This document shows, one piece after another, positions 46,917 through 55,865 of a DNA stretch of 64,000 nt; positions within the stretch are counted from its first letter, which is position 1; every line of letters begins with the position of its first letter. The position numbers and the translations under genes are program-made. The notes below the pieces were generated by a model. It had not been told where the DNA came from. It saw nothing but the letters and a program-made list of their open reading frames with translations, and made no database searches. This DNA is from Micrococcus lacusdianchii (lineage in GTDB: Bacteria; Actinomycetota; Actinomycetes; Actinomycetales; Micrococcaceae), in contig NZ_JAKNUW010000004.1 in the NCBI RefSeq assembly GCF_023155805.1, forward strand, positions 1 through 64,000. Direction: 5' to 3'.

Positions 46917-47088
46917 GGCGGTCCCTCCCTCGCTCCGCCGCGGGCCCGTGCCCAGGCGGTCGGTCTCAGCGGATCGGGCGACCCGCCTGGCCCCATCCCA
47001 CCCCCCTCGGCCCCTCCGCGGGGCCGGATCCGGCTCCACGGTGGACGGGTGGTCGCCGCCGGTCGCCTGTGCAGGAGAGGGCGGCCGG

Positions 47089-47094
47089 TAGACT
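47089..47094 (+). promoter_or_regulatory. -10 hexamer of tRNA-Arg
   Basis: TAGACT, with transcription expected about 7 bases later, just before the tRNA 5' end at 47106. Confidence 0.5.
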
Positions 47095-47105
47095 GGCGCG
47101 GCCCA

Positions 47106-47179
47106 GCCCCAGTAGCTCAGCTGGACAGAGCAGCGGCCTTCTAATCCGCCGGTCGGGGGTTCGAATCCCTCCTGGGGCA
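47106..47179 (+). tRNA. tRNA-Arg (TCT anticodon)
   Basis: A 74-base cloverleaf with acceptor GCCCCAG/CTGGGGC and discriminator A. The anticodon TCT is at 47140-47142, with TTCGAAT in the T-loop. The last anticodon-stem pair (31-39) is a C-T mismatch. The CCA is not encoded. Confidence 0.93.
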
Positions 47180-47236
47180 CTCCCGCGCGTCGACGGCGTC
47201 GACGTCCCCGCCACCGAGGAGGCTCCCCTGGACCGC

Positions 47237-48730
47237 GTGCGCGCCTGGCTGAACCGTCCCCGCCCCGTGGTGCCGGCGGTGCGGGTCAGCCGTCGCCAGG
47301 GGCTCCAGCTGGGACTCGTGCTCGCACTGTCCGCGGCGGTGAGCGTCACGCACTCCTTCCTGCGCTACGCGACGTACGAGGCGAAGGGCTACGACCTCGG
47401 CATCTTCGACCAGGTGGTCCGCCAGTACGCTCTCCTGAACGCCCCGCTCAGCTCGGTGAAGGGGGTGGACTTCCACATCCTCGGCGACCACTTCCACCCG
47501 ATCCTGGCGCTGCTGGCACCCGCGTACTGGATCTGGCCGGACCCCCGGATGCTGGGGATCGTCATGGCCGCCGCCCTGTGCCTCGCCGCCGTGCCGGTCT
47601 ACCTGTTCGCCCGCCGGCGCCTCCCTCACGGCTGGGCCCTGACGGCCGCGGCCGCCCTCCTGCTGTCCTGGCCGTTCCAGGCGATGGTGAACTGGGACTT
47701 CCACGAGATCACCCTCGGCGTGCCGATCCTCGCCTGGCTGGTGTGGGCGATCGACGGCCGGCGTCCCTGGCTCGCACTCGGCCTCGGAGTCCTGCTGCTG
47801 ACCGTGCGCGAGGACATGGGCGTCACGCTGTGCGCCGTCGGACTGGTGCTCGCGCTGCGCCGACACCGGGTGCAGGCCGGGCTCGCGGTGGTGCTCGGCC
47901 TGTCCGGCTACTGGTTCGCCACCTCCGTGGTGATCCCCCACTACTCCCCCACCGGCGGGTTCGGCTACTGGCAGTTCCAGGCGCTGGGCCCGGACATGGG
48001 CTCCTCGCTCCTGACGATCCTCACCCGGCCATGGGAGGCCGTGGCCGCGCTGGTGGACCACCCCCTCAAGCTGGCGCTCTGGCTGCTGCACCTCGTCCCG
48101 CTGCTGCTCCTGCCCCTGCTGAGCTCGCTGACGCTCATGGCGCTGCCGATCCTGCTCTCCCGCCTCTGGAACGACCGACTCAACGTGTGGGCCCCCGTCT
48201 ACCAGTACGACGCGATCCTGGCCCCCGTCCTCCTGATGGCGGCCCTCGAGGCGGCCGTGCGCCTGGCGGACCGCTTCCCCGCCGTCCGCCGACTCCCGCA
48301 AGTCCTCCTCTCCTGGACGCTGGCCGTCGGCGTCGTGGGCACCGCCGCCTTCCCCCAGGTGTACCCGTACCACCGCACCCTCACCGGGGACATGGCGGTC
48401 ACGCAGCATGCGCGGGACCTGGCCCATGCGGTCTCCCTCGTCCCGGACGACGTGTGCGTGGAGGCCGCCGACAACGCCGTGCCGCACCTCACCGCGCGCA
48501 CCCACGTGGGCCTGCACGGGGACATCGGGGACGAGCTGTCCACCTGGATGATCGTCGACACGTCGGTGGAGGAGCTCGGCGGATGGGACCCGCTCACCCC
48601 CGCCCAGGCGCTGGAGCGTGCCGATCGCCTCGGGTTCGAGGTCGTCTGGGCCGAGCGCGACGTCGTCGTGCTCCGCCACCCGGCGCGCGGGGTCTCCCCC
48701 GTGTGCTCGACCTACCTCGAACACCGCTGA
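47237..48730 (+). CDS. DUF2079 polytopic membrane protein
   Basis: About 497 residues, with ten or so hydrophobic segments. The N-terminal DUF2079 hallmark GYDLGIFDQVVRQYA is followed by GDHFHPI, resembling the first luminal loop of GT-C glycosyltransferases, in which an Asp/Glu pair is catalytic. Function is unknown, but sugar transfer from a lipid carrier is plausible from the fold and from three GT-C genes next door. The start is uncertain: the GTG at 47237 lies 14 bases after GAGGAGG, and no ATG is available. The gene follows tRNA-Arg and converges on the GT cluster. Confidence 0.8.
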   Translation: MRAWLNRPRPVVPAVRVSRRQGLQLGLVLALSAAVSVTHSFLRYATYEAKGYDLGIFDQVVRQYALLNAPLSSVKGVDFHILGDHFHPILALLAPAYWIWPDPRMLGIVMAAALCLAAVPVYLFARRRLPHGWALTAAAALLLSWPFQAMVNWDFHEITLGVPILAWLVWAIDGRRPWLALGLGVLLLTVREDMGVTLCAVGLVLALRRHRVQAGLAVVLGLSGYWFATSVVIPHYSPTGGFGYWQFQALGPDMGSSLLTILTRPWEAVAALVDHPLKLALWLLHLVPLLLLPLLSSLTLMALPILLSRLWNDRLNVWAPVYQYDAILAPVLLMAALEAAVRLADRFPAVRRLPQVLLSWTLAVGVVGTAAFPQVYPYHRTLTGDMAVTQHARDLAHAVSLVPDDVCVEAADNAVPHLTARTHVGLHGDIGDELSTWMIVDTSVEELGGWDPLTPAQALERADRLGFEVVWAERDVVVLRHPARGVSPVCSTYLEHR

Positions 48731-48749
48731 GGCCGGCCCTGCCCGGGGC

Positions 48750-50126
48750 TCAGGCGCGCTGCCGCCCGCGGCCGGCCGGCGGCAGCAGGAACCGGTCTGC
48801 CGCTCCCGCGAAGACGCCCGCGCCCGGGTCCTCGGCCGCGCCGGAGGGCAGCGGGTCGACGCCGTCCGCGAGCGCGGCACGGCGCACCGGGTCGCGGGAG
48901 GGGTCGAGGATGTCTCGCACCACCGTGGCCATGATCCAGACGAGGGCCAGCACGTGCGCCACGATGCCGGAGGCGTACCAGCCGGTGATCCACCAGGCGC
49001 CGTCCGCGAAGGCGCCGCCGGAGGTGATGCGGGCGGACTCCATCCACACCCCGCCCCAGTGGTAGACCTCGATCGCCTGCCAGATCCAGAACTGCCGCCA
49101 CCGCGGGTTCGCCAGGACCACCAGCGGGATCAGCCACATCACGAACTGCGGCGAGTACACCTTCCCCCACAGGAGGAACGAGGCCACGATCAGCAGGCAC
49201 AGCTGGGCCACCCGCGGCCGGTGCCGGGCGGCCACGCCCAGGTAGGCGATCGCCGCGCAGCACAGGGCGAACATCCCGTTCTGCAGGGTGGAGAACGTGG
49301 AGCCGGACCACCCGGTCCAGGACAGGGCCAGCCACGTGGAGGAGAAGGAGACCTCGCGGTCCCCCGAGAAGGTGTAGAACCGGGACCACTGGTCGAACGC
49401 GGTGAGCATGAAGGGCACGTTCACGGCGAGCCACGCGGCCACGCCGGTGCCGAGGGCGGTGAGGAATCCGCGCCAGCGACCGGTGCGGATCGCGAGCACC
49501 AGCAGGGCCCCGTAGAAGAACAGCGGGTAGAGCTTCATGGCGGCGCCCAGCCCGAGCAGCAGGCCGGAGAGCGCCGGCCGGTCCTCAGACCAGGCCCACA
49601 GCGCCAGCGCGGCCAGCATCACGGCCCACAGGTCCCAGTTCAGCAGGGACGTGAGGATGATCCCGGGCGCCACCGCCACCAGGAGGGCGTCCCGGGAGCG
49701 ACCACGGGCGGTGTACGCCGTGGCCAGCACGACGACCATCCAGCACAGGGTGACGCCGACGGCGTTGATGTCGAAGTACGCCACGGTGCGCTCGTGGAGG
49801 GAGCCGTCCGCGGGCACCAGCCAGGAGGTCACGCCCGCCACCACGGCGAGCAGGGCCGGGTACTCCATCCACTGCTCCTCCGGCAGGGGCGTGTAGAAGG
49901 GGAAGTAGCCCTCGGCGAGGCCGCGCGTGGGGAACAGCTGGGCGAAGTCGGAGTAGCACAAGTGGACGTGCACGTCCGGGGCGGCCCACCCGTTCAGGCG
50001 GCACCACTGCTTGGTCAGGAGCGCGACGACGGCGGCCACCGCCGTGACGGCGGTCAGCAGGCCGACCCACCGCCGTGAGGGTCGGCCGGTGGGGCGGAGC
50101 GCTGCGGTGCGGGGATGGGAGCTCAC
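48750..50126 (-). CDS. GT-C glycosyltransferase, GT87-like (probable lipid-linked mannosyltransferase)
   Basis: Polytopic membrane protein of 458 residues with about ten hydrophobic segments. The family features are a conserved acidic first loop (PDVHVHLCYSDF) and the AAMKLYPLFF motif of GT87 enzymes such as PimE. A polar cytoplasmic tail of about 60 residues follows. The GTG at 50126 is preceded by AGGAG at 8 bases. It begins 5 bases after the stop of the next GT-C gene, so it is the last gene of a three-gene operon. Polyprenyl-phosphate-mannose is the expected donor. Confidence 0.8.
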   Translation of the reverse strand: MSSHPRTAALRPTGRPSRRWVGLLTAVTAVAAVVALLTKQWCRLNGWAAPDVHVHLCYSDFAQLFPTRGLAEGYFPFYTPLPEEQWMEYPALLAVVAGVTSWLVPADGSLHERTVAYFDINAVGVTLCWMVVVLATAYTARGRSRDALLVAVAPGIILTSLLNWDLWAVMLAALALWAWSEDRPALSGLLLGLGAAMKLYPLFFYGALLVLAIRTGRWRGFLTALGTGVAAWLAVNVPFMLTAFDQWSRFYTFSGDREVSFSSTWLALSWTGWSGSTFSTLQNGMFALCCAAIAYLGVAARHRPRVAQLCLLIVASFLLWGKVYSPQFVMWLIPLVVLANPRWRQFWIWQAIEVYHWGGVWMESARITSGGAFADGAWWITGWYASGIVAHVLALVWIMATVVRDILDPSRDPVRRAALADGVDPLPSGAAEDPGAGVFAGAADRFLLPPAGRGRQRA

Positions 50127-50131
50127 GGGTC

Positions 50132-51772
50132 TCACTCCTGGACGGGATCGGCGGGGCGGGCGGGGGCGGACACGGGCGCCCGGGGCTCGATGGTCTCATC
50201 CGGGGGCATGCCCCGGCGGCGGGGGAAGACGGCGGAGGTGACCGGGTCACCGCGCACGATCCACCACGTGGCGCCGAGCGCCGCGGCGGCGGCGACCGCC
50301 CGGACGAGCCACAGGGGCAGCCACTGCGCCACGGACAGCTGGTCCACCACCCCCACGGCGGTCAAAGCCAGGACGGCGGCGGCCGTCACCCACCCGAGCC
50401 ACCGAGGGCGGCCGGCCGGGCCCGGCATCGGTCGCGGGGCACACGCCAGCAGGGGCAGCACCCACAGCAGGTACCACGGCTGGACGATCGGAGCCGCCAG
50501 GATCGCCACCACGAGGACCGCGGCGGACGCGGCCAGCGGCTCGGGGGCGCGGCGACGCAGGGCGAGCCATGCGGTGAACGCGAGCGTCACGGCGGTGAGC
50601 AGGGTGTAGAACCAGCCGGCCACCTGCCGGGCCGGCAGCGGGGAGACGGCGTCGACCGCCCAGCCCAGAGCCAGGCCCACCAGGCCGGCCGGGGCGTACG
50701 GGAAGGCCGCGTCGCCGCTCGTGGTCATGGCGCGCACCCACCCGAACCACAGCCCGGAGAGCGCGCCGAGGACCGTCAGCACGGCGAGCGCCGCCGTCGC
50801 CGTGGTGATCCACGGCCCCAGCCGGCGGGTGCGCCGCATTCGCGGGGCACCCGGCTGGAACGGCGCCGCCCCGGCGGGCAGGAGCAGGCCCACGAAGGGC
50901 AGCAGGAGCGCGGTGAGCGGCTTGATCGCGACGGACAGGGCCACCAACACGATCCCCCCCAGCGCCGTCACCCGACGGCGCGGGGTTCGGACCATGAGGG
51001 CGAGCCCCGCCAGGAGCAGACCCATCATGAGCGCGTCGTTGTGCGCGCCGGCCACCATGTAGAGCAGGAACAGCGGATTGGCCACCACGACCCACACCGC
51101 CCACGGGCCGCACCGACCGCCCGACGCGGCCAGGCGCGGCAGGGCCCACGCGCACAGGCCCATCCCCGTGAGCGCGAGCAGCCGGAACGCCGTCACGGAC
51201 AGCTCCACCTGCCCCCCGGTCACGTGCCACGTCCCCTCCGCGAGCAGCAGGAACAGCGGGCCGTACGGGGAGGGCGACTCGGCCCACAGCGAGTCGGCGC
51301 CCTGCATGAACCAGCCCGGCAGGCGGGACACGCCGCTCTGGTACGGGTCCAGGCCCAGGAAGAGCAGCCGCCCCTGCTGGAGGTAGGAGAACACGTCCCG
51401 GGAGAAGATCGGCAGGGCGAGCATCAGGGGCGCAGACCACAGCCACGCGGCCCGCGCGGGCAGTCGGGCGTGGTCCTCCCAGCGGCCGTCCAGGGCCCGG
51501 CCCAGCCGCAGCCACGCCCGCACCAGCCCGAACGTGCCCAGGGCCAGCAGCACCGCGCACGCGATCACCCCCGGCAGACCGGTGCGCAGCGGCACCAGCA
51601 GGGTGGAGCCGGAGAACGCCGACGACGGCGTCATCGGCAGCCAGCCCACGCCCCACGAGGCCGCCATCACCGCCAGTGACGCCACGAGCCCCTCGCGCAC
51701 GGTGCTGTGCGGGTCGGGCCGGGCCTGCCCCCGGGGGCGGGCCGTGGAGCCGGCGCCCGAGGGGCGGCTCAT
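50132..51772 (-). CDS. GT-C alpha-1,6-mannosyltransferase (MptA/MptB family)
   Basis: Polytopic protein of 546 residues with about twelve hydrophobic segments. The hallmark acidic loop follows the second segment (LPIFSRDVFSYLQQGRLL and SPYGPL), with GAHNDALMMGL, IKPLTALLLP and IVQPWYLLW later, as in MptA/MptB. It would extend the alpha-1,6-mannan backbone of lipomannan using polyprenyl-phosphate-mannose. The ATG overlaps the upstream GT-C stop as ATGA. The product is likely a paralogue of its upstream neighbour. Confidence 0.88.
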   Translation of the reverse strand: MSRPSGAGSTARPRGQARPDPHSTVREGLVASLAVMAASWGVGWLPMTPSSAFSGSTLLVPLRTGLPGVIACAVLLALGTFGLVRAWLRLGRALDGRWEDHARLPARAAWLWSAPLMLALPIFSRDVFSYLQQGRLLFLGLDPYQSGVSRLPGWFMQGADSLWAESPSPYGPLFLLLAEGTWHVTGGQVELSVTAFRLLALTGMGLCAWALPRLAASGGRCGPWAVWVVVANPLFLLYMVAGAHNDALMMGLLLAGLALMVRTPRRRVTALGGIVLVALSVAIKPLTALLLPFVGLLLPAGAAPFQPGAPRMRRTRRLGPWITTATAALAVLTVLGALSGLWFGWVRAMTTSGDAAFPYAPAGLVGLALGWAVDAVSPLPARQVAGWFYTLLTAVTLAFTAWLALRRRAPEPLAASAAVLVVAILAAPIVQPWYLLWVLPLLACAPRPMPGPAGRPRWLGWVTAAAVLALTAVGVVDQLSVAQWLPLWLVRAVAAAAALGATWWIVRGDPVTSAVFPRRRGMPPDETIEPRAPVSAPARPADPVQE

Positions 51773-53487
51773 CGCGGCCCCGGTGGCCGGCCGGCGTCGT
51801 CGGCGTCCGGCACGCGGGCCACGGGGTGGGGCCGGGTGCGGACTGCGTCGTCGGAGGGGCGCCGGCGTAGGCGGCGGACGCCCTCGCGCAGGGCGGGACG
51901 CACGTGCCAGCGGTCCTTGATGAACCGGCTCGTGCGCCGGTCCACCACGAGGATCCACGCGAGGCTGACCACGGAGACGGCCAGGGAGATCGCCTCCACC
52001 TCGCCGGCCAGGTCCAGGAACTGCCACGTGAACAGCTGGTCGGAGGCGCCGAAGGCCAGGAAGTAGCCCACCGTGAGCACGACCCACTTGACCTGCCAGT
52101 TGTCCCGGATCCCCAGCACCGCGAAGAACGGCAGGAGCCACAGCAGGTACCACGGCTGGATGATCGGCGAGAGCACCACCAGGGCGGTGAACGCCCAGGT
52201 CATGCGGGTCATCACCCGGTTCTGCCGGCCCACGAACATGAGCGCGAGCACGATCAGCACGGACAGCACGCGCCCGGCGGTCTTGTAGACGCCCTCGATC
52301 GCCTGCAGGTCGGGTTGGCCGCCGGCGAGGCCCACGAGGCTCTCGGTCGCCTTGGAGAGCATGCCGATCGGCGCCCAGAGGACGGTGCCGGACCCCGTTC
52401 CGGCCATGACGGCCACCCAGCCGAAGCCGAACCCGTTCACCATGCCCACCACGGCCATCAGGCCGAAGGACACGGCCGCGGTCACGCCCCAGTACACGAA
52501 CCGTCGCGGCCAGTCCGCGTGCGGTCCGGCCCAGAGCAGGCCGATGAAGGGCAGCAGGACGAGGGTGATCGGCTTGACGCCCAGGGACGCCGTCACCAGC
52601 GCGACGCCGGCCAGGCCCCAGGCCGCGCCCGCCCGGGCGGGCTGGGGGCGGCGGGGGTGGCCGGCCCGCAGCGCACACCAGACGCCGGCCAGCGCCAGGC
52701 CCACCATGAGGGCGTCGTTGTGGCCGGAGGCCACGAAGGAGATGGTGAACAGCGGATTGGCCGCGGAGACCCACTGCGCCCAGGCCCCGTTGACGCCCAG
52801 GCGCCGGGCCAGCAGCGGCACGAACACCATGGTGAGGACGACCCCGGCCACCGCGACGAGCCGGAAGAGGAGGATCGCAAGGTCCGGGTCCGTGTCCCCG
52901 GAGATGCGGACGACCGCCTCCTCGATCCAGAGGAACACGGGGCCGTAGGGGGTCTCGGAGTCCGCCCACGTGGCGTCCGCGCCGAGCTGGAACCAGTTGG
53001 ACAGGGAGGAGATGGCGTCCTCGTACGGGTCCTGGCCGGCGACCATCAGCCGTCCCTGGCCCACGTACGCGAAGATGTCCCGGCTGAAGATGGGCAGCGC
53101 GACCACCATGGGCAGGCACCACAGGGCCGTCGCCAGGTTCACGACGCGCAGCGCCCCGGGACCGAACGGCCGCAGGGTCTGCCCCAGCCGGAGCCAGGCC
53201 CAGAACATCACCCAGCAGCCCAGGGTCAGCAGGACCGTCCCGGCACGGACGCCGGACTCCTGCGTGCGCCACGGGATGAGCCACTCCCAGCGGTTGATGG
53301 GCGAGGCGGAGGCCAGCCAGCCGACGCTGAAGGACCCGGCCACGAGCAGGAGGGAGCCGATCAGGCCCACCGCCACCGGCCAGCCGGAGCGGCCCGCGGT
53401 CATCGGGTCGCTGCGCAGCCCGCCGACGCCGATGTACTCGGGGCGGGACCGCGCGGACCCGGACGGCGATGAGGCCGGCACGCTCAT
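51769..53487 (-). CDS. GT-C alpha-1,6-mannosyltransferase (MptA/MptB family), second copy
   Basis: Polytopic protein of 572 residues, first gene of the operon. It shares with its neighbour the acidic loop ([18 protein letters not shown]), [27 protein letters not shown] and IIQPWYLLW, so the two arose by duplication or by recruitment from one family. One copy may start and the other extend the mannan chain, as with MptB and MptA in corynebacteria; which is which cannot be told here. The ATG at 53487 follows GGAAGGA at about 9 bases. Confidence 0.88.
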   Translation of the reverse strand: MSVPASSPSGSARSRPEYIGVGGLRSDPMTAGRSGWPVAVGLIGSLLLVAGSFSVGWLASASPINRWEWLIPWRTQESGVRAGTVLLTLGCWVMFWAWLRLGQTLRPFGPGALRVVNLATALWCLPMVVALPIFSRDIFAYVGQGRLMVAGQDPYEDAISSLSNWFQLGADATWADSETPYGPVFLWIEEAVVRISGDTDPDLAILLFRLVAVAGVVLTMVFVPLLARRLGVNGAWAQWVSAANPLFTISFVASGHNDALMVGLALAGVWCALRAGHPRRPQPARAGAAWGLAGVALVTASLGVKPITLVLLPFIGLLWAGPHADWPRRFVYWGVTAAVSFGLMAVVGMVNGFGFGWVAVMAGTGSGTVLWAPIGMLSKATESLVGLAGGQPDLQAIEGVYKTAGRVLSVLIVLALMFVGRQNRVMTRMTWAFTALVVLSPIIQPWYLLWLLPFFAVLGIRDNWQVKWVVLTVGYFLAFGASDQLFTWQFLDLAGEVEAISLAVSVVSLAWILVVDRRTSRFIKDRWHVRPALREGVRRLRRRPSDDAVRTRPHPVARVPDADDAGRPPGPR

Positions 53488-53562
53488 GCGGCGGTGTCCT
53501 TCCATGGGCACGTCGGGGCCCCGTTCCGGGGCTCCCGGGAATCTACCACCGGCGCCCGCGAG

Positions 53563-53568
53563 TAGCCT
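53563..53568 (+). promoter_or_regulatory. -10 hexamer of orn (leaderless type)
   Basis: TAGCCT, 7 bases before the ATG at 53576. Confidence 0.55.
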
Positions 53569-53575
53569 TGGCGCC

Positions 53576-54202
53576 ATGAGCGAGACGAGCACCCCCGCAC
53601 AGGACGCCGCCCCCCTGGTCTGGATCGACTGCGAGATGACCGGCCTGGACCCGGACGTGGACGAGCTGGTGGAGGTGGCGGTCCTGATCAGCGACGCGGA
53701 GCTGAACGTCCTGGACGAGGGCATCGACCTGGTGATCCGCCCCTCCGCCGCCGCCGTGGCGCAGATGGACCCGTTCGTCCGGGACATGCACACCTCCTCC
53801 GGGCTCATCGAGGAGCTCGAGGACGGGCTCGCCCTCGACGACGCCGCCGCCCGCGTCCTCGCCTATCTCACTGAACGCGTCCCGGCCGGCAGGGCCCTGC
53901 TGGCCGGCAACTCGGTGGGACAGGACAAGCTCTTCCTCTCGCGGTACATGCCCGACGTGGTCGGGCACCTGCACTACCGGATCGTGGACGTCTCCACCGT
54001 CAAGGAGCTGGCCCGCCGCTGGTACCCGCGCGCCTACTTCCAGGCCCCCGCCAAGACCGGCGGCCACCGGGCCCTGGGCGACATCCGCGACTCGATCACC
54101 GAGCTGCGGTACTACCGCGAGACCGTCCTGGCTCCCGCCCCCGGCCCGACCACCGAGGAGGCGAAGGCCGCCGCGGCGCGCGTGGCGCCGTCGTCGTCCT
54201 GA
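53576..54202 (+). CDS. orn: Oligoribonuclease
   Basis: DEDDh 3'-5' exoribonuclease degrading 2-5 nt RNAs and pGpG. It is 208 residues. The acidic residues are D18 and E20 ([10 protein letters not shown]), an Asp in [10 protein letters not shown], and H plus D in the [10 protein letters not shown] motif. The C-terminal tail is Ala-rich and variable. It is alone between the mannosyltransferase operon (divergent) and tRNA-His. Confidence 0.96.
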   Translation: MSETSTPAQDAAPLVWIDCEMTGLDPDVDELVEVAVLISDAELNVLDEGIDLVIRPSAAAVAQMDPFVRDMHTSSGLIEELEDGLALDDAAARVLAYLTERVPAGRALLAGNSVGQDKLFLSRYMPDVVGHLHYRIVDVSTVKELARRWYPRAYFQAPAKTGGHRALGDIRDSITELRYYRETVLAPAPGPTTEEAKAAAARVAPSSS

Positions 54203-54324
54203 ACCCGGACGCGACTGCACGGGGACCCTCGGCCGACACCCCGGGCCGGTTCGCCGGTCGGCTTGATCGTGGTGTACAGTCTTCCCCGTTGCTCCGGGCG
54301 GTCCGCCGCTCGGACGTCGACATG

Positions 54325-54400
54325 GTGGGCGTAGCTCAGTCGGCAGAGCGTCTGGTTGTGGTCCAGAAGGTCGCGGGTTCAATCCCCGTCGCTCACCCCA
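54325..54400 (+). tRNA. tRNA-His (GTG anticodon), CCA encoded
   Basis: Acceptor GTGGGCG/CGCTCAC with C73, then CCA encoded at 54398-54400. The base at 54324 is G, giving the G-1 needed for His identity. The anticodon GTG is at 54358-54360. It is the only one of the four tRNAs here with an encoded CCA. A TACAGT at 54275-54280 is the likely -10. Confidence 0.95.
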
Positions 54401-54401
54401 T

Positions 54402-54429
54402 CGAGGCCCCCGGGATCCTGGGGGCCTCG
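54402..54429 (+). terminator. Hairpin terminator after tRNA-His
   Basis: CGAGGCCCCC and GGGGGCCTCG flank an 8-base loop directly after the tRNA. Confidence 0.8.
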
Positions 54430-54541
54430 TCGTGTCTCAGGCGCTATGGTCGGCCGCCCTGGTGAGCGCCTGGGCGCGGTACCTCCGCGCAGACCGGGAT
54501 CGATCCGGCGGCACGGCGCGCGGGCCGGCCGGAGGTCGCGC

Positions 54542-54940
54542 GTGGATCGGCGGGTCGCGGCGTCGCCCCGGCACCGTGCGCCGACCGTCGAGGAGGCTGA
54601 CGAGTCCGCCGTCTGGATCAACGCCATCACCGTGCCGCAGGGCCAGGGCCCCGAGCTGGAGAAGCGGTTCGCCGCCCGCCAGCACTCGGTGGACAGGGAG
54701 CCCGAGTTTGAGGGGTTCCAGCTGCCGCGTCCCACCGCGGGTGAGGACCGCCACCTCGTGGTCACCCCGTGGACCTCGGAGGAGGCCCTCATCGCGTGGC
54801 GGGACGGACTCATGCAGGCCGGACACGCCGCGGAGCGTGCCGGCCGCGGCGCCCGCAGGGGCGCCGCGGCGACGGGTCAGGATGCGGTGACGACGACCTT
54901 CAGCGCCTTCTCCTCGGCGGCGCGGCCGAAGGTGCCGTAG
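54542..54940 (+). pseudogene. Antibiotic-biosynthesis-monooxygenase (ABM) domain remnant
   Basis: The frame from about 54605 reads WINAITVPQGQGPELEK, FEGFQLPRPTAGEDRHLVV and WTSEEALIAWRDG, matching the core of the small ABM monooxygenase family, which includes haem-degrading enzymes. There is no start codon where homologues begin: a GAGGAGG at 54591-54597 is followed by GACGAG rather than ATG/GTG. The nearest in-frame GTG (54542) adds a meaningless leader. After the Trp-containing helix the sequence diverges into the remnant of another gene on the opposite strand. It is probably a decayed gene. A functional short protein from the GTG cannot be excluded. Confidence 0.6.
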
Positions 54941-55194
54941 GCCTGCTCCCACTCGTCGAAGGTGAACCGGTGGGTGACGACGCCGACGCCCTCGTGCCCG
55001 AGGATGCGGCCCTCGGTCACGGCGGGCACGCCGCCCGTGAGGATGTGCAGATCGGTGCCGCAGATGGTGGTGGTCTCGATGGTGGCGATCGCGTCGGTGG
55101 GGTCCTGGATCGTGGGGTCCGGGACGTCCTCCCAGCGGGCGTCACCCGCCGATCCCCACGTTGGACCCGCCCCCGGCCGCAGGGAACGTCTCAC
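54877..55194 (-). pseudogene. Zinc-dependent alcohol dehydrogenase with central deletion
   Basis: An open frame on the minus strand joins two far-apart pieces of a zinc-dependent alcohol dehydrogenase. The N-terminal part reads WEDVPDPTIQDPTDAI, CGTDLHILTGGVP and RILGHEGVGVV, with the first zinc-ligand Cys and the HE pair. At about 54975 it passes straight into the C-terminal THRFTFDEWEQAYGTFGRA. Around 240 residues, including the whole NAD-binding domain, are missing. The natural start is also lost (it should lie before GDARWEDV). It is in frame, so it was removed by deletion rather than frameshift, and cannot be active. Confidence 0.85.
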
Positions 55195-55244
55195 CGGTAG
55201 ACTCTGCGGGTCCCGTCCCGCCTCCGTCGAATGGACCCCTCCCC

Positions 55245-55865
55245 GTGCCTGCCATCCGCCCCATCACCGTCTACGGCGAGCCCGTGCTGCACACCCGCGC
55301 GGCCGAGGTCGAGGTGATCGACGACGCCGTCCGCGAGCTGGTGGAGGACATGTACGTCACGCAGGAGGCCGCCCGCGGCGTCGGCCTGGCCGCCCCGCAG
55401 GTGGGCGTGGGCCTGCGCATCTTCACGTGGACCTTCCCGGACACCCAGGAGGCCCCGAACGTGGGCCACGTGATCAACCCGGTCCTGACGCTCCTGGCCA
55501 AGCCCGCTCAGGGCGACCCGGACCCCCACGAGGACACCGAGGGCTGCCTGTCCGTCCCGGGTCACGGCTTCCCCCTGCTGCGCTCGGACCACGTGCGGGT
55601 GACCGGTCAGCGCGTGGACGGCGAGCTGCTCGACTTCGAGGCCCGCGGCTGGTTCGCGCGCATCATGCAGCACGAGTACGACCACCTCAACGGCACTCTC
55701 TACGTCAATCGGCTCGAGGGCAAGTGGGCCCGGCGGTGGAAGCGGGCGCAGCGCGCCGAGCGGCTCCATGTGCCGGGCGTGACCTGGCTGCCGGGGTCCG
55801 ATCCGGACCCGTTCGGCCACGACGCCGAGGACCATGACCACGCCCACGGGGACGGCGCGCAGTGA
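55245..55865 (+). CDS. def: Peptide deformylase
   Basis: Removes the formyl group from nascent proteins. It is 206 residues. Motif 1 is GVGLAAPQVG (45-54), motif 2 EGCLSVPG with metal ligand C101, and motif 3 QHEYDHL with H143, E144 and H147. The C-terminal extension ends in a His/Asp-rich tail (HDAEDHDHAHGDG), not usual for the family. The GTG at 55245 was chosen because homologues start at the AIRPITVYG stretch, although no Shine-Dalgarno sequence is visible. It overlaps apt by GTGA. Confidence 0.92.
   Translation: MPAIRPITVYGEPVLHTRAAEVEVIDDAVRELVEDMYVTQEAARGVGLAAPQVGVGLRIFTWTFPDTQEAPNVGHVINPVLTLLAKPAQGDPDPHEDTEGCLSVPGHGFPLLRSDHVRVTGQRVDGELLDFEARGWFARIMQHEYDHLNGTLYVNRLEGKWARRWKRAQRAERLHVPGVTWLPGSDPDPFGHDAEDHDHAHGDGAQ

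Noticed and set aside
42543-47144. 1533-codon open frame on the plus strand
   Set aside because: It crosses three real genes of both orientations out of frame and has a Gly/Leu/Val repeat look typical of antisense frames in GC-rich DNA.
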